Source of the DNA: Planococcus versutus
GTDB lineage: Bacteria; Bacillota; Bacilli; Bacillales_A; Planococcaceae
NCBI RefSeq assembly: GCF_001186155.3
Contig: NZ_CP016540.2
Coordinates: 434,001-498,000, forward strand
Length of the DNA stretch: 64,000 nucleotides
Reading direction: 5' to 3'
Shown here in pieces: positions 35,597-43,628 of this stretch. The position numbers and the translations under genes are program-made. Positions within the stretch are counted from its first letter, which is position 1. The number at the start of each line of letters is the position of its first letter. The notes under the pieces were generated by a model. The model saw only the letters and a list, made by a program, of their open reading frames with translations, did not search any database and was not told the DNA's origin.

Positions 35597-35762
35597 TATA
35601 ATATTGTATTAAAGCACTACTGAAGTCTTAGGGAAATTGAAAACCTTATAGAGCAAATTACATAAAAAAAATACCGAAATAAGAGCTTTACTCTGTTATT
35701 CGAAGTTATTTCAGTATATAGTGGAAATAAAGTCGCAAAACTTGTAGAAGAAAGACGGGGAA
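35597..35762 (+). promoter_or_regulatory. Promoter region and leader of the AraC-family gene
   Basis: A -10 TATAAT at 35597-35602 without a convincing -35 is followed by about 150 bases before the gene. The leader can pair AATAAGAG with CTCTGTTATT and GAAATAA with TTATTTC into a moderate hairpin, with no T run. No known riboswitch was recognised. Confidence 0.35.
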
Positions 35763-36551
35763 ATGATGAATATTATTACAGCACCTTCCATTCAAGAAAC
35801 TATTTCTAAAATTTTTATGAATGAAACCGAGAATTTAAACCAAATTGATGGGTTAGACAGATTTTTTGAAGTTGAAACACAGTTAATGTACGAAATTCAC
35901 CATCTTGAAAAAGAGCGTGCAAAAGAAACACTGAGAGAGTTAATTGACATGCTCTCACTTCGTTCAGAAAAAGACATTATACGATCTATTCGTAATTATT
36001 ACATCATCCTGTCTTCAGTTATGGCACGTAAACTTTACGAAATGCGCGTACCACCTAAAAAAGCATTCGCGTTCAATTCTGCATGCGTAGAATTGGTCGA
36101 TAAACATATGAGTGATTCAGAGTTTATGTTTGTAGCAGATGAATTGATTGAGTTTTTCGTCTCGATTATTTCTGAACGTAAGCAACCTTCTTTTGGCCAT
36201 CAAACTGTAAACAAAGTGGTTATTTACATTAACGATGAAGTTGAACGTGATTTATCAGTTGAAGAAATCGCGAAGCATTTTAGTATTTCAACAAGTCATT
36301 TGTCACGAATTTTTAGAGAACATGCAGGAATTACACTTGTCGAATACTTAAACGTTCGTCGAGTAGAAGAGTCGCAATACTATCTTCGTCATTCCGATAA
36401 AGGGATTTCGGAAATTTCTAAACAATTCCATTTCTGCAATCAAAGCTATTTCACACGAATCTTTAAAAAATATACAGAAGTTACACCAAAACAATTTCGC
36501 GATAGCCAACACATTCCGTATTTCCGGTATACATTACCAAATGCTAAGTAA
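35763..36551 (+). CDS. AraC-family transcriptional regulator
   Basis: A 262-residue regulator. The C-terminal ~100 residues hold the double helix-turn-helix: DLSVEEIAKHFSISTSHLSRIFREHAG, then GISEISKQFHFCNQSYFTRIFKKYTEVTPKQFR. The N-terminal ~155 residues are helical and not a cupin or response-regulator domain; I do not recognise them. The gene is alone between two terminators with a long leader, so its targets cannot be inferred. ATG 35766 is an alternative start. Confidence 0.9.
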   Translation: MMNIITAPSIQETISKIFMNETENLNQIDGLDRFFEVETQLMYEIHHLEKERAKETLRELIDMLSLRSEKDIIRSIRNYYIILSSVMARKLYEMRVPPKKAFAFNSACVELVDKHMSDSEFMFVADELIEFFVSIISERKQPSFGHQTVNKVVIYINDEVERDLSVEEIAKHFSISTSHLSRIFREHAGITLVEYLNVRRVEESQYYLRHSDKGISEISKQFHFCNQSYFTRIFKKYTEVTPKQFRDSQHIPYFRYTLPNAK

Positions 36552-36663
36552 GAAGAAGAAATTCTTCTTTTTTTCTTTGGGTTTTTTAATAAGACGTTAG
36601 CCTACTAAAATGCCGTAATTTCGCCACAAAAATTAAAAATTCCAACAGTGTCTCTTCCATGGA

Positions 36664-36692
36664 TTGAATTTTGTTCAGCTTATCGTTATACT
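36664..36692 (+). promoter_or_regulatory. Sigma-A promoter of the yidC2 gene
   Basis: -35 TTGAAT (36664-36669), 17-bp spacer, -10 TATACT (36687-36692), 34 bases before the start. Confidence 0.75.
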
Positions 36693-36725
36693 TCAAAGTA
36701 GTTAAAAAAGGTGAAGGTGACTAAT

Positions 36726-37508
36726 TTGAAAAAGAAAATTACATTATTGACGATGATGGTACTAGCAGCTATCCTCTTAAGTGGCTGTTCGGCTATAGAA
36801 AACCAAGAAGGGTTCTTTTATAACTTCTTTGTGAAGCCATTTGACTTCTCGCTGAATTATTTAGGCGACTTGTTTGGCGGTAGTTATGGTCTTGCTATTG
36901 TGGTCATCACTATTATTATTCGTTTGGTCTTAATGCCATTTATGCTGCGGACATATAAACGCCAGCAGGGAATGAAAGTCAAAATGGATGTGATGCGTCC
37001 TGAAATGGAAGACATCCAGAAACGTATAAAAGAAACAAAAGACAAAGAAGAACAAATGAAATTGCAACAGGAAATGATGGGACTTTATAAAAAGCATGAA
37101 GTAAATCCGTTGAATATGGGCTGTTTACCTGTCGTAATCCAAATGCCAATCATTATGGGTCTTTATTTTGCTATTCTGCACTCACCAGATGTTCAAGCGC
37201 ATGAATTTTTATGGTTTAGTCTGGGTTCACCAGATGTTATTATGACGTTGATCGCCGGTGCCGTTTATTTCTTCCAAGCCAAAGTATCGCTATGGACAAT
37301 GCCTGAACAACAACAAAAACAAATGAAACTGTTTGTTTACATTTCACCAATCATGATTATGTTTATTTCGTTTACATCAATGGCGGCTTTACCAGTTTAC
37401 TGGACAGTCGGAGGGATTCTGTTAATTACCCAAACGTTTATTGGGCGTAAATTCTATTCAAATCATCCAGAAAAAGCACTCGAAGCTGTAGAAGAGAAAA
37501 AAGAATAA
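36726..37508 (+). CDS. yidC2: Membrane protein insertase YidC/OxaA (lipoprotein type)
   Basis: A 260-residue YidC/Oxa1/SpoIIIJ-family insertase that integrates proteins into the cytoplasmic membrane. The signal peptide ends in the lipobox LLSGC (lipid-modified Cys21). The conserved segments are YGLAIVVITIIIRLVLMPFMLRTYKRQQ with the hydrophilic-groove arginine, NMGCLPVVIQMPIIMGLYFAI and LPVYWTVGGILLITQTFIGR. The start is TTG 36726 eight bases after GAAGGTG; the longer reading from GTG lacks a ribosome site. It is not next to rnpA-rpmH, so it is likely the second paralogue (YqjG-like). Confidence 0.94.
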   Translation: MKKKITLLTMMVLAAILLSGCSAIENQEGFFYNFFVKPFDFSLNYLGDLFGGSYGLAIVVITIIIRLVLMPFMLRTYKRQQGMKVKMDVMRPEMEDIQKRIKETKDKEEQMKLQQEMMGLYKKHEVNPLNMGCLPVVIQMPIIMGLYFAILHSPDVQAHEFLWFSLGSPDVIMTLIAGAVYFFQAKVSLWTMPEQQQKQMKLFVYISPIMIMFISFTSMAALPVYWTVGGILLITQTFIGRKFYSNHPEKALEAVEEKKE

Positions 37509-37516
37509 TGGAGAGT

Positions 37517-37545
37517 GCCGGCAACCAATGCCGGCTTTCTTTTTG
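37517..37545 (+). terminator. Intrinsic terminator of yidC2
   Basis: GCCGGCA and TGCCGGC pair around ACCAA, followed by TTTCTTTTT. The ribosome site of the next gene follows at once. Confidence 0.88.
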
Positions 37546-37558
37546 GGGAGATTTTAAT

Positions 37559-37804
37559 ATGAACTTGAAATTTATACAAGGAGTGGCAATTGCACTTCTG
37601 AGTATCACCGCATTGACATTTTTACTATTTGGCTATTTAGAAGTGGCTGTTTTGTTTATGACTTTACTATTCATGCTGACAAATAGCTTTCGCTATCGTC
37701 ACATGAAAGAAAAAGGAATGCACCGTGAAGCTAAATGGATGCTCGGAATGTCTATTACGTTTGGCGTATTATTCTTTGTTGTTTTAGCAGTTATCCTAGT
37801 ATGA
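37559..37804 (+). CDS. Small hypothetical membrane protein
   Basis: An 81-residue protein with three hydrophobic segments (GVAIALLSITALTFLLFGYL, VAVLFMTLLFML, WMLGMSITFGVLFFVVLAVILV) separated by a basic loop NSFRYRHMKEKGMHREAK. ATG 37559 stands nine bases after TTGGGGAG. I do not recognise the family; it resembles YtpI-like or other small Bacillales membrane proteins only in general character. Placed between two terminators, it may rely on read-through from yidC2. Confidence 0.72.
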   Translation: MNLKFIQGVAIALLSITALTFLLFGYLEVAVLFMTLLFMLTNSFRYRHMKEKGMHREAKWMLGMSITFGVLFFVVLAVILV

Positions 37805-37807
37805 AAT

Positions 37808-37847
37808 TTAAAAGCGCAATCTCTTTACTGAGATCGTGCTTTTTTTG
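37808..37847 (+). terminator. Intrinsic terminator of the small membrane protein gene
   Basis: AAAGCGCAATCTC and GAGATCGTGCTTT pair with two mismatches, followed by a T run. Confidence 0.75.
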
Positions 37848-37997
37848 TATGCGCCTATTTGTCTTTTATACACATATTACTTCACGGTTCGTTAAGGTTA
37901 TTAAATGCATAAATTCTAGAAGTAGAAATTGTTAACGGAGAATTTCAGTAATAAAAATGGTAGAATAAAAAGGAAATCAATAGAAGGAAGGCATTGT

Positions 37998-38828
37998 ATG
38001 AAGTCAGTAGATCGCGCAAAACAAAAAAATAAAAAAATTTATATAAAATGGGTGGGGATTGGTCTGTCAGTAATAATAGCTGCTGTAGCCGCAATGTGGT
38101 TTTACATAAATAATTGGGACGTTGAAAAAAGTATGAAATCTTTAGCAGAAGCCATTACAACTGAAGAGTCAATAACAGAAATGCCAAAAGAAGATGCAGA
38201 AAAACCAACTGAAAAAAAACCAGTAGAAAAACCAGCAGAAAAACCAGTAGAAAAACCAGTGGAAAAATCGGCGGATGCTACTATTTATTCGGAAAGTGAA
38301 CTGCCAAAAGAGCCTACTATTATCAAAGGTGTGCTATTGGCTAATAAACAACATCCACTGCCTGCGACTTATGCACCTGGTGAAATACCAGAAGCACGAG
38401 CAGCTTTTGAAACGATGAAAGCAGCAGCAGCTAAAGAAGGCATCCATTTAAATGCTTTTAGTACGTATCGTGATTTTGCACGGCAAAAGCAATTATACGA
38501 AAATTATGTAGCGAAAGATGGTCAGCAAGCAGCCGATCGATACAGTGCGCGTCCTGGATATTCCGAACATCAAACAGGGCTGACTTTTGATATTGGTGAA
38601 GCTGGAAAAGAACAGCATTGGGCATCTTCATCGTTTGGGGATACAGAAGGTGGCAAATGGCTCGCAGCCAACAGTCAAGAGTATGGATTTATTTTGCGTT
38701 ATCCTAAAGAGAAAGAAAAGATTACCGGTTATATGCATGAATCCTGGCATTTTCGTTATGTTGGAAAAGATATTGCTCTAGAAATTTATAAAAAAGAGAT
38801 AACACTTGAAGAATATTTGGGTATTTAA
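37998..38828 (+). CDS. VanY-family D-alanyl-D-alanine carboxypeptidase
   Basis: A 276-residue membrane-anchored peptidase M15B. One signal-anchor helix (about 15-39) is followed by a proline-glutamate-lysine spacer with repeats of EKPVEKPAEKPVEKP, which probably spans the wall. The catalytic domain carries STYRDFARQKQLYENYV, the zinc motif SEHQTGLTFDIG and HESWHFRYV. It should trim the terminal D-Ala from peptidoglycan stem peptides. I start at ATG 37998 behind AGAAGGAAGG. The gene stands alone with its own terminator; no van operon is present, so housekeeping function is likelier than glycopeptide resistance. Confidence 0.93.
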   Translation: MKSVDRAKQKNKKIYIKWVGIGLSVIIAAVAAMWFYINNWDVEKSMKSLAEAITTEESITEMPKEDAEKPTEKKPVEKPAEKPVEKPVEKSADATIYSESELPKEPTIIKGVLLANKQHPLPATYAPGEIPEARAAFETMKAAAAKEGIHLNAFSTYRDFARQKQLYENYVAKDGQQAADRYSARPGYSEHQTGLTFDIGEAGKEQHWASSSFGDTEGGKWLAANSQEYGFILRYPKEKEKITGYMHESWHFRYVGKDIALEIYKKEITLEEYLGI

Positions 38829-38832
38829 TTAT

Positions 38833-38867
38833 AAAAAAGCGCCTCCTAAAAAGGGAGACGCTTTTTT
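38833..38867. terminator. Terminator after the VanY-like gene
   Basis: AAAAAAGCGCCTCC and GGGAGACGCTTTTTT pair with a small mismatch around TAAAAA. Confidence 0.88.
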
Positions 38868-38915
38868 ATATAGGTTTTGATTAATCAAAAGCAGCTTGTT
38901 AAACGATCAAATAGT

Positions 38916-40370
38916 TTATAAGATAGGTGCGATTAAACGAGCGAGCGATTCTTTTGTTTTAATCATACGTGTACGGTTTAAATACATTTCGTACGTTAAC
39001 TCAGTTGAAAGTTTCATATCTTGATGGAAAAGTTCTGCAAGATCTGTAGACACCTTTTCATCGTAAATAAATGCATTTACTTCGAAATTCAACTTAAAAC
39101 TTCTTACGTCAATATTGGCAGTGCCAACAGTAGAGGCTTTATTATCCGTTACAATCATTTTTGTATGTAAAAAGCCGTTATCGTAAATAAAGATACGTGC
39201 ACCGGCTCTTAGCATTTGGCCCACATAAGAGTAAGTGGCCCAGTAAACAAGGGGATGATCGGGCTTATTTGGAATCATGATTCGCACATCGATGCCTGAT
39301 AAAGCGGCGATGCGAATAGCATCGTAAAAGGTCGCATCTGGTATAAAGTAAGGGGTTTGAACATAAACGTAATCTTTTGCTAAGTTAATCATTTTCACGT
39401 ATCCATCTTTAATTTGTTCCCAATCTTCATCAGGGCCGCTAGAAACGATTTGCATAGAGGTATTTCCTTTTGTGGTTCGGGTAGGGAAAAAAGTTTCTTT
39501 ATACTCAATGTCTTGACTGACAGATGCTTGGTTCCAGTCTCGAATAAAACGTGTCTGTAATGGATTAAGTGCACTACCTTCAACACGCAAGTGAGTGTCG
39601 CGCCAGTAGCCAAACTTTCGACTTAACCCAATGTATTCATTGCCCACATTAAATCCACCGATATAGCCAACTTGTCCGTCAATTACAACGAGCTTGCGAT
39701 GATTGCGGTAATTTAGACGTGGATTAATAATAGGTAAAATAGAAGGGAAAAAAGTTTCCACTTCTCCTCCAGCATCAATTAACTCTTTAAAATGCCGTTT
39801 TCTCAAACGTCGAGAACCCATATCGTCGTAAAGTAAACGGACCTTAACGCCTTCTTTTGCTTTTGCAGTTAATGCATTAACAATTTCTGTTCCTAATTCA
39901 TCTAATCGGAAAATATAATATTGCACATGAATATGATCAGTGGCATTTTGAATGTCTTTAATCAGTGATGCAAATTTTTTCCTTCCATCATTAAAGATTT
40001 CGATACTGTTGTCTTCTGTTAGTAAAGCACCGTTATTCCGCAAGTGAAGATAGACCAAATCCGCATAGTTTTTTGTATTAGGATCTACAAATTCAAAATT
40101 CTCATCAAGTAGCTCGTTCATTTGATGAGCAATCAAGCTCTCAATCCCAATTTTTTTATTATCTTCCCATTTGAATAATGTCTTTTTTCGTAACTGTCTT
40201 CCTAAAAGTAAGTAAATAAAGAAACCAAAGATAGGAATAAAAAATAAGACCAATAGCCATGCCCATGTAGTAGGAGCATCTCGTCTTTCTAAAAATACGA
40301 GAGCGGCTGCAAGAAGAATGTTCAATATAAAAATCAACGCAGTAAAGATACTGAGAATGGTTACAGTCAT
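38916..40370 (-). CDS. cls: Cardiolipin synthase
   Basis: A 484-residue phospholipase-D-type enzyme that condenses two phosphatidylglycerols into cardiolipin at the membrane. Two N-terminal membrane helices (about 5-60) precede two HKD motifs, HYRNHRKLVVIDGQVGYIGG and FLHTKMIVTDNKASTVGTAN. The length is standard. I start at ATG 40370, six bases after AGGAGA, not at the longer TTG reading. It is the last gene of a minus-strand group that also holds isoprenoid- and sugar-phosphate-related genes but is separated from them by a terminator. Confidence 0.95.
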   Translation of the reverse strand: MTVTILSIFTALIFILNILLAAALVFLERRDAPTTWAWLLVLFFIPIFGFFIYLLLGRQLRKKTLFKWEDNKKIGIESLIAHQMNELLDENFEFVDPNTKNYADLVYLHLRNNGALLTEDNSIEIFNDGRKKFASLIKDIQNATDHIHVQYYIFRLDELGTEIVNALTAKAKEGVKVRLLYDDMGSRRLRKRHFKELIDAGGEVETFFPSILPIINPRLNYRNHRKLVVIDGQVGYIGGFNVGNEYIGLSRKFGYWRDTHLRVEGSALNPLQTRFIRDWNQASVSQDIEYKETFFPTRTTKGNTSMQIVSSGPDEDWEQIKDGYVKMINLAKDYVYVQTPYFIPDATFYDAIRIAALSGIDVRIMIPNKPDHPLVYWATYSYVGQMLRAGARIFIYDNGFLHTKMIVTDNKASTVGTANIDVRSFKLNFEVNAFIYDEKVSTDLAELFHQDMKLSTELTYEMYLNRTRMIKTKESLARLIAPIL

Positions 40371-40484
40371 TGGAAGTCTCCTAACTTGAAAATCGAATAT
40401 ATACAAATGATAAAACGTAACTCGTCACAAGTAATAGCGCACTGGAAAATTTTATACTAATTAATCATTGAATGATTTAAAAAA

Positions 40485-40513
40485 TCCAGCCTTATTAAAA
40501 AGATAAGGCTGGA
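40485..40513 (-). terminator. Terminator of the squalene/phytoene synthase-like gene
   Basis: TCCAGCCTTAT and ATAAGGCTGGA pair; on the minus strand TTTTTT follows. Confidence 0.88.
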
Positions 40514-40518
40514 GATAG

Positions 40519-41349
40519 TTAACTTAATCGCTCTTCTTGTTTTAACTGTTCTACAATACCTTCTACTTCAACGCGACTCATTTTTTCTTTTCCGGATTTT
40601 AACGCTTTGAGCGTGCTGTGGGCTAATGCCAATGGAACTTTACAGAACATCAAGATGCGTTTGTTTTTAATTGGTTTTACATAAAGGTCAGCTTTTGCTA
40701 GATTAGCTTTTGCATAATTGAACATATCTTCACGCGTCCAACCGTCAGGAACAAATGTCACGCCACGCTCAAAATCTTCATCGTAATTTCTGAGCATATT
40801 AACGGCTTGCAAACCACGCCCGAAAGCTATCGCGTGTTCTGAATCTGTTTCTGTTCCATCAAACCAACGCCAAATGTCTGACAACATTGTGCCGACAAGA
40901 CCAGCTACATAATAAGTGTATTCGTCTAAGTCTTCTTTAGTTTGAATTACCCAGTTTTTTTCTACCCATTTGGACATGCCACCAGCCATAATAGCAGTAG
41001 ATTCCATGACTTTCTCTCTAATGTCTGCAGGGCAAACACTAATCCAATCAGCTAAACGCATCGTGACAGGTGGTAGGAAATCTCGATAAGGTGTGACCAA
41101 CTCCAAATAGGTCAACTCATTAAAATCGGTTTCTAGCATGTGCTGAATGGTACTTAATAATTTGATTTTGGCTTGGTCTTCTAATTCCGGGTGATCTTCA
41201 ATTTCATCGATAGCGCGCATGCATAAGTAAGCAGAGCCGACCGTCTTTTTTAAAGTAGGTTCTAAAAAGCTGATTGGGATGAAAAAGGTCCGGCTAGTTT
41301 CTTTTAGCATGACCAAGGATTCTTTTTGTAGATTCGAAACTTTGCTCAT
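40519..41349 (-). CDS. Squalene/phytoene synthase family protein (YisP-like?)
   Basis: A 276-residue trans-isoprenyl-diphosphate head-to-head synthase fold. SAYLCMRAIDEIEDHPE gives the first aspartate-rich motif (DEIED), and NMLRNYDEDFERGVTFVP the second. The usual first Asp of the second motif (RDxxED) is Asn here, which might weaken condensation activity. B. subtilis YisP, a family member, is reported to act as a farnesyl-diphosphate phosphatase, so that activity is an alternative to making squalene or dehydrosqualene. No desaturase or cyclase gene is nearby. It starts at ATG 41349 behind AGGAGGAAA. Confidence 0.85.
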   Translation of the reverse strand: MSKVSNLQKESLVMLKETSRTFFIPISFLEPTLKKTVGSAYLCMRAIDEIEDHPELEDQAKIKLLSTIQHMLETDFNELTYLELVTPYRDFLPPVTMRLADWISVCPADIREKVMESTAIMAGGMSKWVEKNWVIQTKEDLDEYTYYVAGLVGTMLSDIWRWFDGTETDSEHAIAFGRGLQAVNMLRNYDEDFERGVTFVPDGWTREDMFNYAKANLAKADLYVKPIKNKRILMFCKVPLALAHSTLKALKSGKEKMSRVEVEGIVEQLKQEERLS

Positions 41350-41495
41350 CTCAATTTCCTCCTGTTGTGATTTGACATTAATTAAAATATGTATGAAAAA
41401 TCATTTAATTATAAATAGCTTCCTACTAAATATAAACCATCTAGATAAAAAAACAAACGATTACCTTGTAAGCCAATTATTTGAGCAAGAAATAA

Positions 41496-41528
41496 CCCTT
41501 TTGAACAGGTGTTACTTGTTCAAAAGGG
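41496..41528 (-). terminator. Hairpin after the SPP-like gene
   Basis: CCCTTTTGAACA and TGTTCAAAAGGG pair perfectly; the minus strand continues TTATTTCTT, a weak T tract. Confidence 0.7.
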
Positions 41529-41533
41529 AAGAG

Positions 41534-42253
41534 TTATTCTTTATAAAAATGTTGCCAAGCTTCGTGAATGCCGGCAGCATATTCTTTTGTAGCACGATAA
41601 ACAAATGAATGTTCAGCTTGTTCAAGAAGTTCAGCTTGTGCATTTCCCACGATAACGGATGGAAAACCCATTGTCAGCATTTCGATATCGTTTCCAGAAT
41701 CACCAGCTACTAATAATTTGGCGTTATTTAATTGGTACTTGTCAAGAATGTATTGAAGCGCTTGTCCTTTGCCGCTTTCCATAGGCAGAATGTCGACATC
41801 GCGTCCTCCACTATAAATTAGTTTATGTGGAATCTCTGCTTTCTCGAGCGTTTCACGTAATGTTTCTACTACAGCGGCATCGGTAGCGTAATAAGAGCAG
41901 CGGTTTGTAACAGGAAGGTTTTGAGAAGTTAAACCTTGTAGACCATTAGCGATAACTTCTATGTGTTTAGGTACCCATGATTGCTCTAGCCGCTGCTTCC
42001 ACTCTAAATCTTCTTGTAGTGAATGACCGCTATAAATTGCGGTTCCAACATCTGTAATAAGCACGTCAGGAACCGGTAAGTTTTCTTCTTTAATAAGAGA
42101 CAAAGCAGATTTGTAATGTCTGCCTGTAATATAAATCAACGACACCTTGTATGTCTGCTCTTTATAAAAATCTAGTAACATCAACAAACTCTCTTTATTG
42201 CCGACGAGTGTTCCGTCTAAATCTGTTGCCAATAAGTGAGTTGCTTTTTGCAT
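41534..42253 (-). CDS. Sucrose-6-phosphate phosphatase-like HAD hydrolase
   Basis: A 239-residue HAD-superfamily hydrolase of the S6PP type. LLATDLDGTLVG holds the nucleophile Asp11 and acid/base Asp13; YITGRHYKSAL, PDVLITDVGTAIY and SGGRDVDILPMESGKGQAL are characteristic of sucrose-phosphate phosphatases (the last recalls SGGxDxDxLP of cyanobacterial SPP); VAGDSGNDIEML binds magnesium. It should remove phosphate from sucrose-6-phosphate or a similar sugar. ATG 42253 is preceded by AGGTGATTATCG and overlaps the glycosyltransferase gene by 59 bases, which implies tight coupling of synthase and phosphatase. Confidence 0.88.
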   Translation of the reverse strand: MQKATHLLATDLDGTLVGNKESLLMLLDFYKEQTYKVSLIYITGRHYKSALSLIKEENLPVPDVLITDVGTAIYSGHSLQEDLEWKQRLEQSWVPKHIEVIANGLQGLTSQNLPVTNRCSYYATDAAVVETLRETLEKAEIPHKLIYSGGRDVDILPMESGKGQALQYILDKYQLNNAKLLVAGDSGNDIEMLTMGFPSVIVGNAQAELLEQAEHSFVYRATKEYAAGIHEAWQHFYKE

Positions 42254-43460
42254 CGATAATCACCTCATATAATGAACTTATGCGAGAAGAAATCGCATCC
42301 CAGTCAAAGTCTTTTTTAGCAATTTTAACAGCTTGTCGACTCAAACGCTCTGCTAACAGCGTATTTGCTGATAAGACGTCCATTGCGATAGCTAAATCAA
42401 CTTCGCTTTTCGTTTCGACAAGAAGTCCAGAGATGCCGTCTTGTACCACATTTTTTAATCCGCCGACATCTGAAGCGATGACAGGACTCCCGCAAGCTTG
42501 TGCTTCGGCGGCAACCATTCCGAACGATTCATAGAAGCTTGGTACAATCGTAGCTGTGGCTGCATTAAATAATAGTGCTAGCTCATCTTGCGTTTGTGGT
42601 CCTAAAAATTCGACGCGATCTTCAATGCCTTTAATCGCATCACGCAACTTTTGATCTTTTGGTAATTTTGTTTCCAGATCGATATTTTCAGCATCTCCGC
42701 CTGCAATAATCAAACGTGGTGTATGAGTACCATTATTTTTGTTTGTTAACAACTGAAAGGCTTCTAACAAAGTGAAAATACCTTTTGTTACTTCCAATCT
42801 TCCAGCAAAGACAAAGAGGGGATGGCCATAACCTAATTTTTTGCGTAAATGCGCTCGATTGCCACGTACTTTAAAGGCTTGGTCTACTCCGATGGGGATA
42901 ACTTGGATGGGTGAAGGTGAGTCAACAAAAGACTTGATCAATTGTTTTTCGTTTTTAGTAGTAGCCAGTATTTGATTTGTGTCTTTCAAAATGACTCCTT
43001 CTGCACTAATCCGGCGCTGATCATGAACGCCTGTTGCGCGCTCTTTTGCCCAAGCAAGTGAATGTGCAGTATGAACATACGGCAGTCCAAATTCTTTTTT
43101 TAATTTTTTACCGATTAAACCCGATAGCCAATAGTGAGTATGAACAATATCATAAGAAGCTAGATTTACTGTCTCTTTCAATTCTTGATAAAAAGCAGGA
43201 AGCATGGAATACATATCGTCTTTAGAAACAAATCCTTTATGCCCAGCTTCGAGTCTAATGACCCTGCAAGCAACTCCTAATGTTTCGATTTGTGGTTCTG
43301 AAGAATCAGACCAGTGAGTGGCGATATCAATTTGCCAACCTTTATTTTCTAGCGCTAGAGCTAATTGCTTTACGTAGTTGTTTTGGCCACCAGCTTGCTG
43401 GCCACCGAGCTTCGCTAAAGGATCACCATGATCGGAAATAAATAATGCTTTCTTACTCAT
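42195..43460 (-). CDS. Sucrose-phosphate synthase-like glycosyltransferase (GT4)
   Basis: A 421-residue retaining GT-B glycosyltransferase. The N-terminal ISDHGDPLAKLGGQQAGGQ, continued by NNYVKQLALAL, matches the HG...GGQ..YV pattern of sucrose-phosphate/sucrose synthases; VHTHYWLSGLIG and HTAHSLAWAKERATG follow. The donor-binding half has VFAGRLEVTKGIFTLLEAF and the E-x7-E motif in YESFGMVAAEAQACGSPVIAS. With the adjacent phosphatase it would make sucrose from UDP-glucose and fructose-6-phosphate; another sugar acceptor is possible. ATG 43460 follows AAAGGAG, and a sigma-B-type promoter lies 60-85 bases upstream. Confidence 0.86.
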   Translation of the reverse strand: MSKKALFISDHGDPLAKLGGQQAGGQNNYVKQLALALENKGWQIDIATHWSDSSEPQIETLGVACRVIRLEAGHKGFVSKDDMYSMLPAFYQELKETVNLASYDIVHTHYWLSGLIGKKLKKEFGLPYVHTAHSLAWAKERATGVHDQRRISAEGVILKDTNQILATTKNEKQLIKSFVDSPSPIQVIPIGVDQAFKVRGNRAHLRKKLGYGHPLFVFAGRLEVTKGIFTLLEAFQLLTNKNNGTHTPRLIIAGGDAENIDLETKLPKDQKLRDAIKGIEDRVEFLGPQTQDELALLFNAATATIVPSFYESFGMVAAEAQACGSPVIASDVGGLKNVVQDGISGLLVETKSEVDLAIAMDVLSANTLLAERLSRQAVKIAKKDFDWDAISSRISSLYEVIIDAKSNSLIGNRFRRNTRRQ

Positions 43461-43519
43461 TAAAGCTCAACTCCTTTGATGTTACTTTTAGTTTAGAAGA
43501 CATAGGTCATAACGACTGT

Positions 43520-43545
43520 TTACCCTTTTTTATCGATTTAGAAAC
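43520..43545 (-). promoter_or_regulatory. Sigma-B-type promoter of the SPS/SPP-like operon
   Basis: On the minus strand: GTTTCT (43545-43540), 14 bp, GGGTAA (43525-43520), 60 bases before the glycosyltransferase start and after the terminator of the preceding gene. Confidence 0.68.
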
Positions 43546-43585
43546 CTTTTACATTCTCTAGCTTCTTTTTTAAAAAAATAAAGAA

Positions 43586-43615
43586 AAAACAAGACAACTA
43601 TATTGTCCTGTTTTT
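43586..43615 (-). terminator. Terminator of the MBL-fold hydrolase gene
   Basis: AAAACAAGACAA and TTGTCCTGTTTTT pair with one mismatch, just past the stop codon; on the minus strand TTTTTTC follows. Confidence 0.75.
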
Positions 43616-43628
43616 ATACTACTCAACT

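Noticed and set aside
36551..36575. Terminator after the AraC-family gene
   Set aside because: AAGAAGAAATTCTTCTT with a T run is present but the stem is short and all A-T/G-C weak; possible, not strong enough to list as a feature.
37998..38828. Vancomycin-resistance VanY
   Set aside because: No vanRS, vanHAX or variant D-Ala-D-Lac ligase nearby; the ddl in this window looks ordinary, so a housekeeping carboxypeptidase is more likely.
41279..41608. 109-codon plus-strand frame between two minus-strand genes
   Set aside because: Overlaps the coding parts of both neighbours and the terminator, with biased cysteine/leucine composition; treated as a shadow frame.
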